Source: Pedobacter sp. (lineage in GTDB: Bacteria; Bacteroidota; Bacteroidia; Sphingobacteriales; Sphingobacteriaceae). Taken from it: 61,382 nt of DNA. The stretch is taken from contig JAVHXV010000001.1 of NCBI GenBank assembly GCA_031119475.1, forward strand, positions 1,071,029 to 1,132,410. The letters are read 5' to 3'. The notes beneath the pieces were generated by a model. That model worked only from the letters and a program-made list of their open reading frames with translations, was not told where the DNA came from and ran no database searches. A program made the position numbers and the translations under genes. Shown here piece after piece: positions 36,663 through 45,522 of the stretch (positions are counted from its first letter, which is position 1; each line of letters opens with the position of its first letter).

Positions 36663-38108
36663 CTAAGCCAATATTGGCTTGATAATCTTCCCTGCCACAT
36701 CGGTTAACCTGTATCGGCGTCCTTGGTGCTTGAATATGAGCTTTTCGTGGTCGATGCCCAGTAAATGAAGTACGGTAGCCTGGAAATCATGTACATGAAC
36801 CGGATTGCTCACAATGTTATAGCCAAAATCGTCTGTTTCGCCATAGGTCATCCCCTTTTTGATGCCTGCGCCAGCCATAAACATGGTGAAACACCTTGGA
36901 TGGTGGTCCCTTCCATATTTATCAACTTCCAATGCGCCTTGGGAATAGGCTGTCCGACCGAATTCACCGCCCCAGATGACCAATGTTTCATCGAGCAGTC
37001 CGCGCTGTTTTAGGTCTTTGATCAATGCGGCAGAGGCCTGATCTACAGATTTGGCCATGGTCTTGATCTTGGTGGGCAATTGGCTGTGCTGGTCCCAACC
37101 CTGATGATAAAGCTGCACAAACCTGACATCTTTTTCGATCAGCCTGCGGGCCAATAAACAGTTTGCTGCAAATGTTCCGGGTATTTTGGCATCTTCTCCG
37201 TACAGCTGATAGGTATAATCCCGCTCTTTACTCGTATCTAAAGTTTCAGGCACTGAAGATTGCATTCTGTAGGCCATTTCGTACTGGGCAATGCGTGAAT
37301 TGATCTCCTCATCCAATACGCTTTTATATTGTAGCTTGTGGAGCTGTGCCAAGTGGTCCAGCACATTTCTCCTGCTGGTTTTGTTCATCCCCGCTGGATT
37401 ATTAAGGTAATACACGGGGTTTTCGCCAGATTTAAAAATTACGCCCTGATGCTGGGAAGGAAGAAATCCATTGCCCCAGAGCTTCGTATACAAAGGCTGA
37501 TCGCCAGGGAGAGCCCTCGAAAGCAGTACAACGAAGGCCGGTAGGTTTTTGTTCTCGCTGCCCAGGCCATAGCTCATCCACGAACCAAAACTCGGCCTTC
37601 CGGCCTGCTGGCTTCCTGTCTGAAAAAACGTGATCGCCGGATCATGGTTGATCGCTTCGGTATGCATCGATTTGATAAAGCAGAGCTCATCGACCACTTT
37701 TGCAGTATGCGGCATCAATTCAGATACCCATGCCTTACTTTTTCCATGTTGGTGAAATTCAAATTTGCCCATGGCCAAAGGGAAAGATTTTTGTTCGGAC
37801 GTCATTCCAGTAAGCCTTTGGTGGCCACGGATTGACGGGGGAAGCTCTTGCCCAAATAGCTGCTTCAGTTTTGGTTTATAATCAAAAAGCTCCAATTGGG
37901 ATGGTCCGCCACTCTGGAATAGGTAGATTACTCTTTTGGCCTTAGGGGCGAAATGTGGCAAAATTGGCCTTGGGTTATCCTGGGCAAATAGTTCTGAAGG
38001 CAATAGCGACGACAGGGCTGCGAGGCCAACACCGGCCAAGCTGCTGCGTGATAAAAAATCACGGCGGCTCATCTGGAATGCAATTTCTTCTTCGTGTGAA
38101 TGATGCAT
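36663..38108 (-). CDS. DUF1501 protein with Tat signal
   Basis: 481 residues. A twin-arginine signal (SRRDFLSRSSLAGVGLAALSS) leads to a DUF1501 domain with RVIYLFQSGGPSQLELFDYKP, NHDPAITFFQTGSQQAGRPSFGSWMSYGLG and VIWGGEFGRTAYSQG. DUF1501 belongs to the sulfatase/alkaline-phosphatase-like fold and in planctomycetes is usually encoded next to DUF1549/DUF1553 cytochromes. Its stop ends the four-gene operon; it starts 8 bp after the cytochrome lipoprotein. Catalytic activity has not been settled for the family. Confidence 0.92.
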   Translation of the reverse strand: MHHSHEEEIAFQMSRRDFLSRSSLAGVGLAALSSLLPSELFAQDNPRPILPHFAPKAKRVIYLFQSGGPSQLELFDYKPKLKQLFGQELPPSIRGHQRLTGMTSEQKSFPLAMGKFEFHQHGKSKAWVSELMPHTAKVVDELCFIKSMHTEAINHDPAITFFQTGSQQAGRPSFGSWMSYGLGSENKNLPAFVVLLSRALPGDQPLYTKLWGNGFLPSQHQGVIFKSGENPVYYLNNPAGMNKTSRRNVLDHLAQLHKLQYKSVLDEEINSRIAQYEMAYRMQSSVPETLDTSKERDYTYQLYGEDAKIPGTFAANCLLARRLIEKDVRFVQLYHQGWDQHSQLPTKIKTMAKSVDQASAALIKDLKQRGLLDETLVIWGGEFGRTAYSQGALEVDKYGRDHHPRCFTMFMAGAGIKKGMTYGETDDFGYNIVSNPVHVHDFQATVLHLLGIDHEKLIFKHQGRRYRLTDVAGKIIKPILA

Positions 38109-38116
38109 GGTAATTT

Positions 38117-41100
38117 TTATCGTTTGGTCATAAATTCGTCGAAATTCATTAAGGTATTGGCAACGACGGTACAGGCTGCAAGCTGGGCGATGTTTAGGCG
38201 CTTATCGTAGCCCGACTCTCCCTCCTGTACGAGCTGCTTCGCCCGAAATACATTTTTGCTGAAGGCACTCCATTCTTTTGTGTATAGGTCGAGCAAAATC
38301 TTCAGCTCTTCGCTTTTTGGGTATCGACTGGTCAATGCCCTAAATGCATAGGTAATCTGACGGTTGGGAGATGGGCCAGCCTTGCGGATCATATTTTGGG
38401 CCAACACCCTCGATGCTTCAACGAATTGCACATCATTTAACAATACCAGTGCCTGAAGAGGCGTACTTGTTTTCTGTCTTCGTACGGTGCAGGCATAGCG
38501 GTCCGGAACATCAAAATTGATCATGGCGGGATGCGGCGAACTCCGCTTCCACACGGTATAAAGGCTTCTTCTGTAAAGGCTGTCGCCATGTCCCTGTTTA
38601 TAGGTGACCTCATTTCTTACCGCTACAGACTCCCACACGCCCGAAGGTTGATAAGGATAAACACTTTTCCCCCCTATCGTTTTCACCAACAATCCACTTG
38701 AGGCCAAAGCATTATCTCGGATCATTTCTGAGGATAGGCGGTAAGATGGCGCCCTGGAAAACAACGTGTTGTCGGGATCTCCTTTCAAATTAGCCGCTGT
38801 AGGTATGGAAGATTGCCTGTAGGTAGCAGACATGACCATCATTTTTAAGAGTTTTTTTACGTCCCATCCTTCTTTTCTGAAGGTAATGGCCAACCAATCT
38901 ATCAATTCGAGATGTGTCGGAAATTCGCCCTGATTTCCAAAATCTTCGGTGGTTTTTACGATGCCTTGTCCGAAGCACTGTTGCCAAAACCGGTTTACTG
39001 CTACCCTCGCAAACAAAGGCTGTTTTTCGCTGGTGAGCCATTTGGCCAGTCCCAACCTGTTTTTTGGTAAATTCGGATCAAAGGCCAAAACATTTTCAGG
39101 TGTGCTGGGCATTACCCTTTTCCTTGGTGCATCGTATGAACCTCTATCTAGGATAAAGGTAGGCCTCGGGGTTTTTAACTCCTTATAGGCCATTATTTCC
39201 TCAGCATCCGTAAGCAATTCATTTTCCTTCTCCCTGATCCTATAAATTTTCGCCAGCACTGCATCGTATTTCGCACAGGAGCTAGCAAGGTAGAAGTCGA
39301 GTAATCGCTCTTTATCAGCTGGTTTCAAAAGGGATGGTGCCAGTGCCAAGAGGTTGGATATCAAATGAGGTTGCCCTGCCAATTGCTTTACTTCGAGTAC
39401 CGATAGCTCCCGCTTATAAGCTTTAAACTCATCAAACGATACATTAGAAATGGTCTTACTGGAAGCGCGCCCTATTTTGAGGTTGTGTACGCTATGCCGC
39501 TTTTTGTTTTGGGCGAAAAGAATGCTTTGACGAAGGTTATCATTGATTACCTTGAAACGCAGCGCCTTACCATCAATATAGAGGTTGATACCCTTTGCTT
39601 TGCTGCTGCCATCATAGGTGAGCACGAGGCTGCTCCATTTGCCATATGGTATTTTATCGATGCTTTCTATTGCCATACAGTTATCTGGAGCCACATGGCT
39701 GAACATGACGGAGACTGTGCCATTTTTATTGAGCAGACAGGTATAGCCCCTCCAATTGTCCAGAATAAATGACCTGGAGAACAGGGGCCCAAATTCGCCT
39801 TTTGGAACATTTATCCACATGCTTAGGCTAAAGGGCTGATTTCTATCAAAGTTTAGGTGTTTACTGAAGTCGATACTGAGGTCGCCATTCAATTGTATCG
39901 CATTACCAAAGCGTCCAGCTACCAATTTTGGCATCCTTCCCTGCTCCGTACTTTTCAGGTCTGCCCTTAACGAATCGCGGACAAGGTTGATGAGCGTATC
40001 CTTTGAATCGAAAGTGAAATGGCCCAACAGATCCTTCTTGATTTCCGCGAAGGCCAGCGGTTGCCGTCTAGCGCTATCGAGCCATAGTTCAAAGCTTTTG
40101 CGGTAAATGTTCCTATCCAGCTCTTTGCTTAGCTTCGGAAGTTCTAATTTGTTGATAAATTGAATGATCTTATCCGTTTCAGGTTTTGTTAAGATCACGG
40201 ATGGGCTGGGTTCTCCCGTATAGGGTGCCTCGCCAGATTCGTTGTTATTGTTGAAAAAGGCAAACAACTGGTAATAATTTTTCTGGGAAATTGGATCAAA
40301 CTTATGATCGTGGCAGCGGGCACATTCCGTACTCAATGCTAAAAATGCCTTCCCAAAGGTATTCACCCGGTCGGCCACATATTCAACGCGGTACTCTTCA
40401 TCAACAATACCACCTTCTTGGCTCTGCGGATGGTTTCTGAGGAAACAGGTGGCCACCAGCTGATCACGGGTTGGCTTCGGAAGCAGGTCTCCGGCCAGTT
40501 GCCAAGTCACAAACTGATCATAAGGCAGGTTTTTGTTAAAAGACCTGATCACCCAATCCCTCCACGGATAGACGTTCCTCATGCCATCGTCCTGATAGCC
40601 GTGGGTATCTGCGTATCGTGCAAGATCAAGCCAATCTACCGCCATCCGTTCACCAAAATGCGGAGATCTCAACAGGCGATCGACAGCCTTTTCGTAAGCT
40701 TGAGGCGATTTATCGGCAAGAAAGCCATCTAGTTCGCCAATGGTAGGTGGAAGCCCGATGAGATCAAAACTTACCCTGCGCAAAAGTGTCTCCTTAGAGG
40801 CTTCCTGATTGGGTTTCAAGCCTTTCTCCTCCAATTTTGCCAATACAAAATTGTCAATCGGATTTTGCACCCATCTACTGTTTTTAACCTTTGGGATAGC
40901 CACCTCTTGCGGAGCTACCAATGACCAATGTTTCTTATACTTAGCTCCTTGTTTGATCCATTTAATAAGGATGGCCTTTTCTTGTGCCGTTAAGGAGAGA
41001 TGCGATTCTGGAGTAGGCATCATGTACGCTGGATCACTGCTGATGATGCGATGGAACAGCTCGCTCTTGTCGAGTTCTCCGGGCACGATGGCTTTGCGTC

Positions 41101-41422
41101 CACTTTCGGCGCGCTTGTCGTAGGCCGTTACCAAATCTAGGCGCAGACCACCTTTCTGCTTGTTCCGATCTGGGCCATGGCAAGAAAAACACCGGTCTGA
41201 TAAAATGGGCTTCACATGAAGATTGTAGTCTAAGGTATCAGGAACGTTTTTCATGGCTGCCCTCACATCTGCAGGCAATTTTTGGTCGTTGGCCAATTCT
41301 TTTGCCGATGACGGCTCCGGATCGGAAGAACAAGAGTTGACTATCGCAACAAAAATCAACAATATGGCCATGCACTGGTAAGTGGCTTTGATACGGAATA
41401 CTGATTTAAATGCCGCTTTCAT
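38117..41422 (-). CDS. planctomycete-type cytochrome lipoprotein (PSCyt1-DUF1549-LamG-DUF1553)
   Basis: 1,101 residues. Lipoprotein signal with Cys31 in VAIVNSC. A first haem c site CFSCH (78-82) lies in the PSCyt1 domain (RCFSCHGPDRNKQKGGLRLD). DUF1549 follows (NPIDNFVLAKLEEKGL; WLDLARYADTHGY) with a second CARCH site near residue 367 (ECARCHDHKFDPISQ). A LamG/concanavalin-like insert spans about 465-660, and a C-terminal DUF1553 region has RVAVNRFWQQCFGQGIVKTTEDFG and LNDVQFVEASRVLA. It should act on the periplasmic or outer face in an electron-transfer or oxidative step of unknown substrate. Its start overlaps the end of the upstream gene by 17 bp. Confidence 0.93.
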   Translation of the reverse strand: MKAAFKSVFRIKATYQCMAILLIFVAIVNSCSSDPEPSSAKELANDQKLPADVRAAMKNVPDTLDYNLHVKPILSDRCFSCHGPDRNKQKGGLRLDLVTAYDKRAESGRKAIVPGELDKSELFHRIISSDPAYMMPTPESHLSLTAQEKAILIKWIKQGAKYKKHWSLVAPQEVAIPKVKNSRWVQNPIDNFVLAKLEEKGLKPNQEASKETLLRRVSFDLIGLPPTIGELDGFLADKSPQAYEKAVDRLLRSPHFGERMAVDWLDLARYADTHGYQDDGMRNVYPWRDWVIRSFNKNLPYDQFVTWQLAGDLLPKPTRDQLVATCFLRNHPQSQEGGIVDEEYRVEYVADRVNTFGKAFLALSTECARCHDHKFDPISQKNYYQLFAFFNNNNESGEAPYTGEPSPSVILTKPETDKIIQFINKLELPKLSKELDRNIYRKSFELWLDSARRQPLAFAEIKKDLLGHFTFDSKDTLINLVRDSLRADLKSTEQGRMPKLVAGRFGNAIQLNGDLSIDFSKHLNFDRNQPFSLSMWINVPKGEFGPLFSRSFILDNWRGYTCLLNKNGTVSVMFSHVAPDNCMAIESIDKIPYGKWSSLVLTYDGSSKAKGINLYIDGKALRFKVINDNLRQSILFAQNKKRHSVHNLKIGRASSKTISNVSFDEFKAYKRELSVLEVKQLAGQPHLISNLLALAPSLLKPADKERLLDFYLASSCAKYDAVLAKIYRIREKENELLTDAEEIMAYKELKTPRPTFILDRGSYDAPRKRVMPSTPENVLAFDPNLPKNRLGLAKWLTSEKQPLFARVAVNRFWQQCFGQGIVKTTEDFGNQGEFPTHLELIDWLAITFRKEGWDVKKLLKMMVMSATYRQSSIPTAANLKGDPDNTLFSRAPSYRLSSEMIRDNALASSGLLVKTIGGKSVYPYQPSGVWESVAVRNEVTYKQGHGDSLYRRSLYTVWKRSSPHPAMINFDVPDRYACTVRRQKTSTPLQALVLLNDVQFVEASRVLAQNMIRKAGPSPNRQITYAFRALTSRYPKSEELKILLDLYTKEWSAFSKNVFRAKQLVQEGESGYDKRLNIAQLAACTVVANTLMNFDEFMTKR

Positions 41423-42782
41423 AATTGATCTCTACATTTTTGCCTAAAATTTTCTTCAACCCCGCTACTCCCCTAGCGGTTACATTGGTTTCCCATAGGT
41501 ATAGTCTACTCAATTTTGTGAGACCCCGAAGGCTTTCCAGGCCTTGATCGGATATATGGGTATGGTATAAATTCAAATATTTTAAGCGCTGCAACGAATT
41601 CAGCTCATGCAATTGGGCATCTGAAATTGCCGTATTATCCAAACTTAAACGGGTCAGATTTTTAAACTGTGCGATAGATTTTAACGAATGATTGGTAATT
41701 TTTGTACCCGATAGATCCAGCCAGAGAATATGGTTCTTGATCTTTAAAAACCTGGCAAGCTGGGCATCAGAAAAATTCGGATTGTTAACCAGATTAACTG
41801 AAAAGAAATTATTGGCCGGGGTCAGGGCGCTGAAAACCGCTCCTTGCCTTTCCAAGTCAAGCATGATCTTTTCATCAGGTTTCAATAACTTTTCATCAGG
41901 TATTTCCGGATCTTCAGACTTTGCCACTTCAGGCATTTTTTGATCGTTTTGTTTGGCCAAGAACTGTTTAATGATGTCGGGCTGAGCGATATCTTGAGCC
42001 TTGATGTTGAAATCTGCTTTGCCTTCGTTGATCCACCATTTGATGAGCGCGATCTCATTTGCCGTAATTTCTGTCTTACCTTTTGGGGGCATCCGCTGAT
42101 CATCGCCTTCTGGCAGCAGCAATCGGGCATACAGCTGACTTTTTGCGGCATCTCCAGCCACCAGCACACTGCCATGTTTACCACCTTTCATGAGATTTTC
42201 AGGTGAATCCATGTTCAAGCCACCTTTCCTTTTGGTGGAACTATGGCACTTTTGGCATTTAGTTTCCAATATCGGAGCGATAAAAGTGGCATAAACTGTG
42301 CTATCTTTTGCTTGGGAAATCGTTCTTCGGATCGCTTTCTTTTGGTCACCTGCCAAGAAAGCCTGCAAGGGTTGTGAGAGGTAATCTTCACCATGGGTCA
42401 GGTTTCCACCGAGATGGCCTGTTGCGAACAATAAGAACAAGCTGATGACGACCAGCGGGAATTTGATTTTATGGAGCTTTTTAAATTTTAAAGAAAAAAA
42501 AACCACCCCTGAGAAAATAGCCAAGGCAATACCGAAATTTTGGTGCATACCCAATGTCTTCTCCTGGTAGCCCCCCTCCAATTTTAACATCCATCCCATG
42601 ATACAGGCCAGTACCGAGGTTAGAAACCCCATCCCCCATAGTACAGGCAAAAATGGCTTTATGGAAATATTTCTTTTGATCTTAATGTAGAATTCGATAC
42701 AAATGGTTAAAAATAAAATCCCAATGGGCAGGTGGACAACCAAGGGATGTAATCTGCCAATCAATTCAAATAAACGCTCCAT
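41406..42782 (-). CDS. DUF2231 membrane protein with cytochrome c and leucine-rich repeat domains
   Basis: 458 residues. The N-terminal four-helix membrane part carries the DUF2231 signature LHPLVVHLPIGILFL (11-25). A c-type haem site CQKCH (176-180) lies in a PSCyt1-like domain (KGGLNMDSPENLMKGGKHGSVLVAGD and PPKGK). The C-terminal third has leucine-rich repeats (LTRLSLDNTAISDAQLHELNSL, LKYLNLYHTHISDQGLESL). It anchors an electron-carrier domain to the inner membrane and may pass electrons to or from the lipoprotein encoded next. The gene overlaps its downstream neighbour by 17 bp and starts 7 bp after the propeller gene. Confidence 0.9.
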   Translation of the reverse strand: MERLFELIGRLHPLVVHLPIGILFLTICIEFYIKIKRNISIKPFLPVLWGMGFLTSVLACIMGWMLKLEGGYQEKTLGMHQNFGIALAIFSGVVFFSLKFKKLHKIKFPLVVISLFLLFATGHLGGNLTHGEDYLSQPLQAFLAGDQKKAIRRTISQAKDSTVYATFIAPILETKCQKCHSSTKRKGGLNMDSPENLMKGGKHGSVLVAGDAAKSQLYARLLLPEGDDQRMPPKGKTEITANEIALIKWWINEGKADFNIKAQDIAQPDIIKQFLAKQNDQKMPEVAKSEDPEIPDEKLLKPDEKIMLDLERQGAVFSALTPANNFFSVNLVNNPNFSDAQLARFLKIKNHILWLDLSGTKITNHSLKSIAQFKNLTRLSLDNTAISDAQLHELNSLQRLKYLNLYHTHISDQGLESLRGLTKLSRLYLWETNVTARGVAGLKKILGKNVEINYESGI

Positions 42783-42789
42783 GGTAACG

Positions 42790-43857
42790 CTAAATACGTT
42801 CTAATTTAATCGGATAGGTTTTTTTCGATGCCCATTGCGGGATGTAGAGATTTTCATCAGAGTCGACACAAACATCATGCGGATGCATAAATCCGGTAAA
42901 CGAGAAATCTTTTGCCTGGGCGTTTAATTTTCCATCCGAATAAACTGGTGCTGTTCCACCAGGCGTGGAAATTACACGGTCATTTTTATCGAAGATGGTC
43001 ATGTATCCCGAATTTGGGATCGATTCTGCTGTACTGGTATAGACAGCCGCATACATATTTTCACCTTTGATCACCGGCCTACAGATAAAAGAACCAGGAA
43101 CAGCAATCGTAGCCAGGTATTTTCCGTCTAACGTAAACCGTTTCAAACTGGTATGTGATCGGTCTGTGATGATCAGCGTCGGATTTTTTTTATTGCGGGT
43201 ATCTACTACAATTCCGTGGCAACATTTAAACTGATCATCCCTATCGTTGCCCTTTCCGCCAAAATGCCTGATGTAATGGCCTTTATGGTTGTACTGTATG
43301 ATGTAGTTGAGCCCGTAGCCATCAGTTACATAAATATCTCCATTTGCGGGATTGATCGCGGTTTCGGTAGGCAAGAACTGTCCCGGATAGGCATACATCC
43401 CTGTTTCTTTAGGATAGTCCAACTTCAGGATTTCACGTCCTTTTAAATCGGTTTTGAGGACCTGGTTACGTTTGGTATCCGTGATGAACAGGAATTGTTC
43501 ACCTCCTTCGTTAGTCAATGTCAACCCATGCCCGCCAGGATAACTGTTTCCCCAGGTTTCCAATAACTTTCCTGATTTGTCGTAGATGATGATGTTGTTT
43601 CTTGTTTCATTTGTGATCATGATCAAGCGACCTTGGGCATCTGCTACCATTTCATGGCAATCGTTTACGGGATTTTTTCCAGCGTCCAATATGCCCCAGC
43701 CCTCGACCACTTTATATTGATGGGAGTTGTGCCCCAATATGGTATCATTTTTTGATGGAGAGGCTTTTGTCCATATCGTTGGACTTAATGCGGTAACAAG
43801 GCCTGCAGTGCCGGCGGTACCGATAAATTTACGTCGATTGTATTCCATTTCGATCAA
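42790..43857 (-). CDS. NHL/six-bladed beta-propeller protein with Tat signal
   Basis: 355 residues. A twin-arginine signal (NRRKFIGTAGTAGLVTALSP; the start could also be the ATG at 43848) is followed by NHL-type repeats: WGNSYPGGHGLTLTNEGGEQFLFITDTKRNQV, PGQFLPTETAINPANGDIYVTDGYG and HPHDVCVDSDENLYIPQW. The fold is used by lyases, hydrolases and binding proteins. As first gene of the operon and Tat-exported with DUF1501, it may be a folded, possibly cofactor-bearing periplasmic partner. The substrate is unknown. Confidence 0.87.
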   Translation of the reverse strand: MIEMEYNRRKFIGTAGTAGLVTALSPTIWTKASPSKNDTILGHNSHQYKVVEGWGILDAGKNPVNDCHEMVADAQGRLIMITNETRNNIIIYDKSGKLLETWGNSYPGGHGLTLTNEGGEQFLFITDTKRNQVLKTDLKGREILKLDYPKETGMYAYPGQFLPTETAINPANGDIYVTDGYGLNYIIQYNHKGHYIRHFGGKGNDRDDQFKCCHGIVVDTRNKKNPTLIITDRSHTSLKRFTLDGKYLATIAVPGSFICRPVIKGENMYAAVYTSTAESIPNSGYMTIFDKNDRVISTPGGTAPVYSDGKLNAQAKDFSFTGFMHPHDVCVDSDENLYIPQWASKKTYPIKLERI

Positions 43858-44038
43858 GGTGAAATATTTGGGTATTCCTAACTAATTTCAATAGCTTGGT
43901 TTAAAAATCAGCAGGTGCACTTGTGCAAAGTTTGTACAAAGTGCCTACATACTTTTGCAAAGCTGGATTGTGGTGGTTACCGCGGACAAATACTATATTT
44001 AGAAAAAATTAACCGCTTACCTTCCATAAGGTAGAACG
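43858..44038. promoter_or_regulatory. divergent promoter region of the cytochrome operon
   Basis: 181 bp between divergent genes. TACTTTTG (43950-43957) matches the -7 box on the plus strand. Three near-identical heptamers, TGCAAAG (43924), TACAAAG (43935) and TGCAAAG (43956), and the palindrome TTTGTACAAA (43931-43940) lie close by. No good -33 box at normal spacing was found. Confidence 0.35.
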
Positions 44039-45337
44039 ATGATGCACGAAACCCTATATATTGCGAAATGCCTACAATTAATTGAAGGCAAAGTTAACAG
44101 GGGCAGTAGTGTGCAGTGGACTTTTGACGATTTCAAAAAGCTGCAGAAGCTAATTTTTGAGGCTTCGTCTATCAATTTAAGTACGCATACCTTAGAGCGC
44201 CTCTACGGCAAGCTGAAAACCCACAAAAATTATAGACCCCAGGCCGATACCAAAAATGCGTTGGCCATATTTCTAGGTTATGAAGATTGGGAGCATTTTA
44301 GAGCCCAAAACCTTTTAGATCAGGAAGAAATCAGCCTTAGCTCGGCTCAGTCTGCAGCGCCTAAAGAAGCGGTGTCAACTTGGAAAAGAAGATGGCCTGT
44401 TAAAATAGCCCTAGCTGTCTGTACAGGTTTGGCAGCGGTAGCCCTAAGCCTATTGTTTTACAAAAAAACAGTACCCAAGGGTATCATTTTCAGCGCGACG
44501 AACCCATTTGGACAACGACCCCATACTGTTAAGTTCGTCCATGATCTATCGCATTTGGATGGAGATGACTTTTCCATTTTTTTCCCTCCATCTGATACGT
44601 TGCATTTGGACAAATCCGATAGCATCAGTTATAAAGCCTATCTCTATCCAGGGCGCTACATGGCCTATCTGTTGCAACATAAAAAACCCGTTGCACAAAC
44701 AGCGATTTACATCCAAACAAAAGGCTGGACAGGCAAATATTACTCTATTTATGAAGATGAGGGCAAAAAATGGCCGCTTCCCGATAGTTTGCTCATGTCG
44801 GATGGTAGGCTCTATACCAACGACCGCTACATACCGGATTCGCTAACAAGTAGATCCCGCTATCATATTGCCTATACGAATATTCGCAACTTCAATGTGC
44901 AGGGTGACAATGCAGCCTTTGAGGCACGTTTTAAGAGTGATCCCGCACATGGCAGTAAGGTCTGTTATGACATGTGGTTTAAGCTGATGGGAACTGATGG
45001 TATCCTTAAAATGCATTTTTTGGAATCAGGTTGTTTTGGTTTTCTGCAAATGATTTTTGGCGACAAGGTATTAACGGGCAATAAATATGACCTATCCCCT
45101 TTCAGCATCAACATGCAACGCTGGAATAAAGCGAGAATAGACGTCGTCAACAAGCAGATCCAGATCTCGTTAAATGATACCGTCATTTATAAGACCAGTT
45201 ACTCGAAGTCTGTGGGGCAAATTGTAGGGATCGAAATCACAAGCAAAACGAATGGCGAAACAGATTATGTGAAGCTTTACAATGCCAACAGGGCCTTGGT
45301 CTACGAAGATGATTTTGGGGGAAAGGCGAATGAGTAA
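44039..45337 (+). CDS. single-pass membrane protein, putative sensor/regulator, unknown family
   Basis: 432 residues; I do not recognise a named family. Residues 1-105 are helical and cytoplasmic, with SSINLSTHTLERLYGKLKTHKNYRPQADTKNALAIFLGYEDWEHF, which resembles a small DNA- or partner-binding helical domain. One membrane helix (VKIALAVCTGLAAVALSLLFY) is at about 120-142. The outer part has a beta-rich C-terminus (about 260-430) with a concanavalin/LamG-like look (FEARFKSDPAHGSKVCYDMWFKL; WNKARIDVVNKQIQISLNDTVIYKT). Its divergent position suggests it senses a ligand and controls the cytochrome operon, by analogy with other one-component membrane regulators in Bacteroidota (inference). Confidence 0.7.
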   Translation: MMHETLYIAKCLQLIEGKVNRGSSVQWTFDDFKKLQKLIFEASSINLSTHTLERLYGKLKTHKNYRPQADTKNALAIFLGYEDWEHFRAQNLLDQEEISLSSAQSAAPKEAVSTWKRRWPVKIALAVCTGLAAVALSLLFYKKTVPKGIIFSATNPFGQRPHTVKFVHDLSHLDGDDFSIFFPPSDTLHLDKSDSISYKAYLYPGRYMAYLLQHKKPVAQTAIYIQTKGWTGKYYSIYEDEGKKWPLPDSLLMSDGRLYTNDRYIPDSLTSRSRYHIAYTNIRNFNVQGDNAAFEARFKSDPAHGSKVCYDMWFKLMGTDGILKMHFLESGCFGFLQMIFGDKVLTGNKYDLSPFSINMQRWNKARIDVVNKQIQISLNDTVIYKTSYSKSVGQIVGIEITSKTNGETDYVKLYNANRALVYEDDFGGKANE

Positions 45338-45522
45338 TTTCGCGTGAAACCCAACCGCTCCTTCTTTTATCGTTTTTCCTGCGTTAACGATGGAAGCGGC
45401 ATCCTTTTGGCTTTTTCTGCCAAAAGATATAGCGGACAGCGTGTTAAAACGCCCAAACCATTAAAGTAAATTGTTATTCGAGTCTAAACACATAAACGCT
45501 GACAGTATTTGCCAGTTCACAC

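Noticed and set aside
40418..40732. 104-aa plus-strand frame inside the cytochrome lipoprotein gene
   Set aside because: It is antisense to the DUF1549 coding region with conserved motifs.
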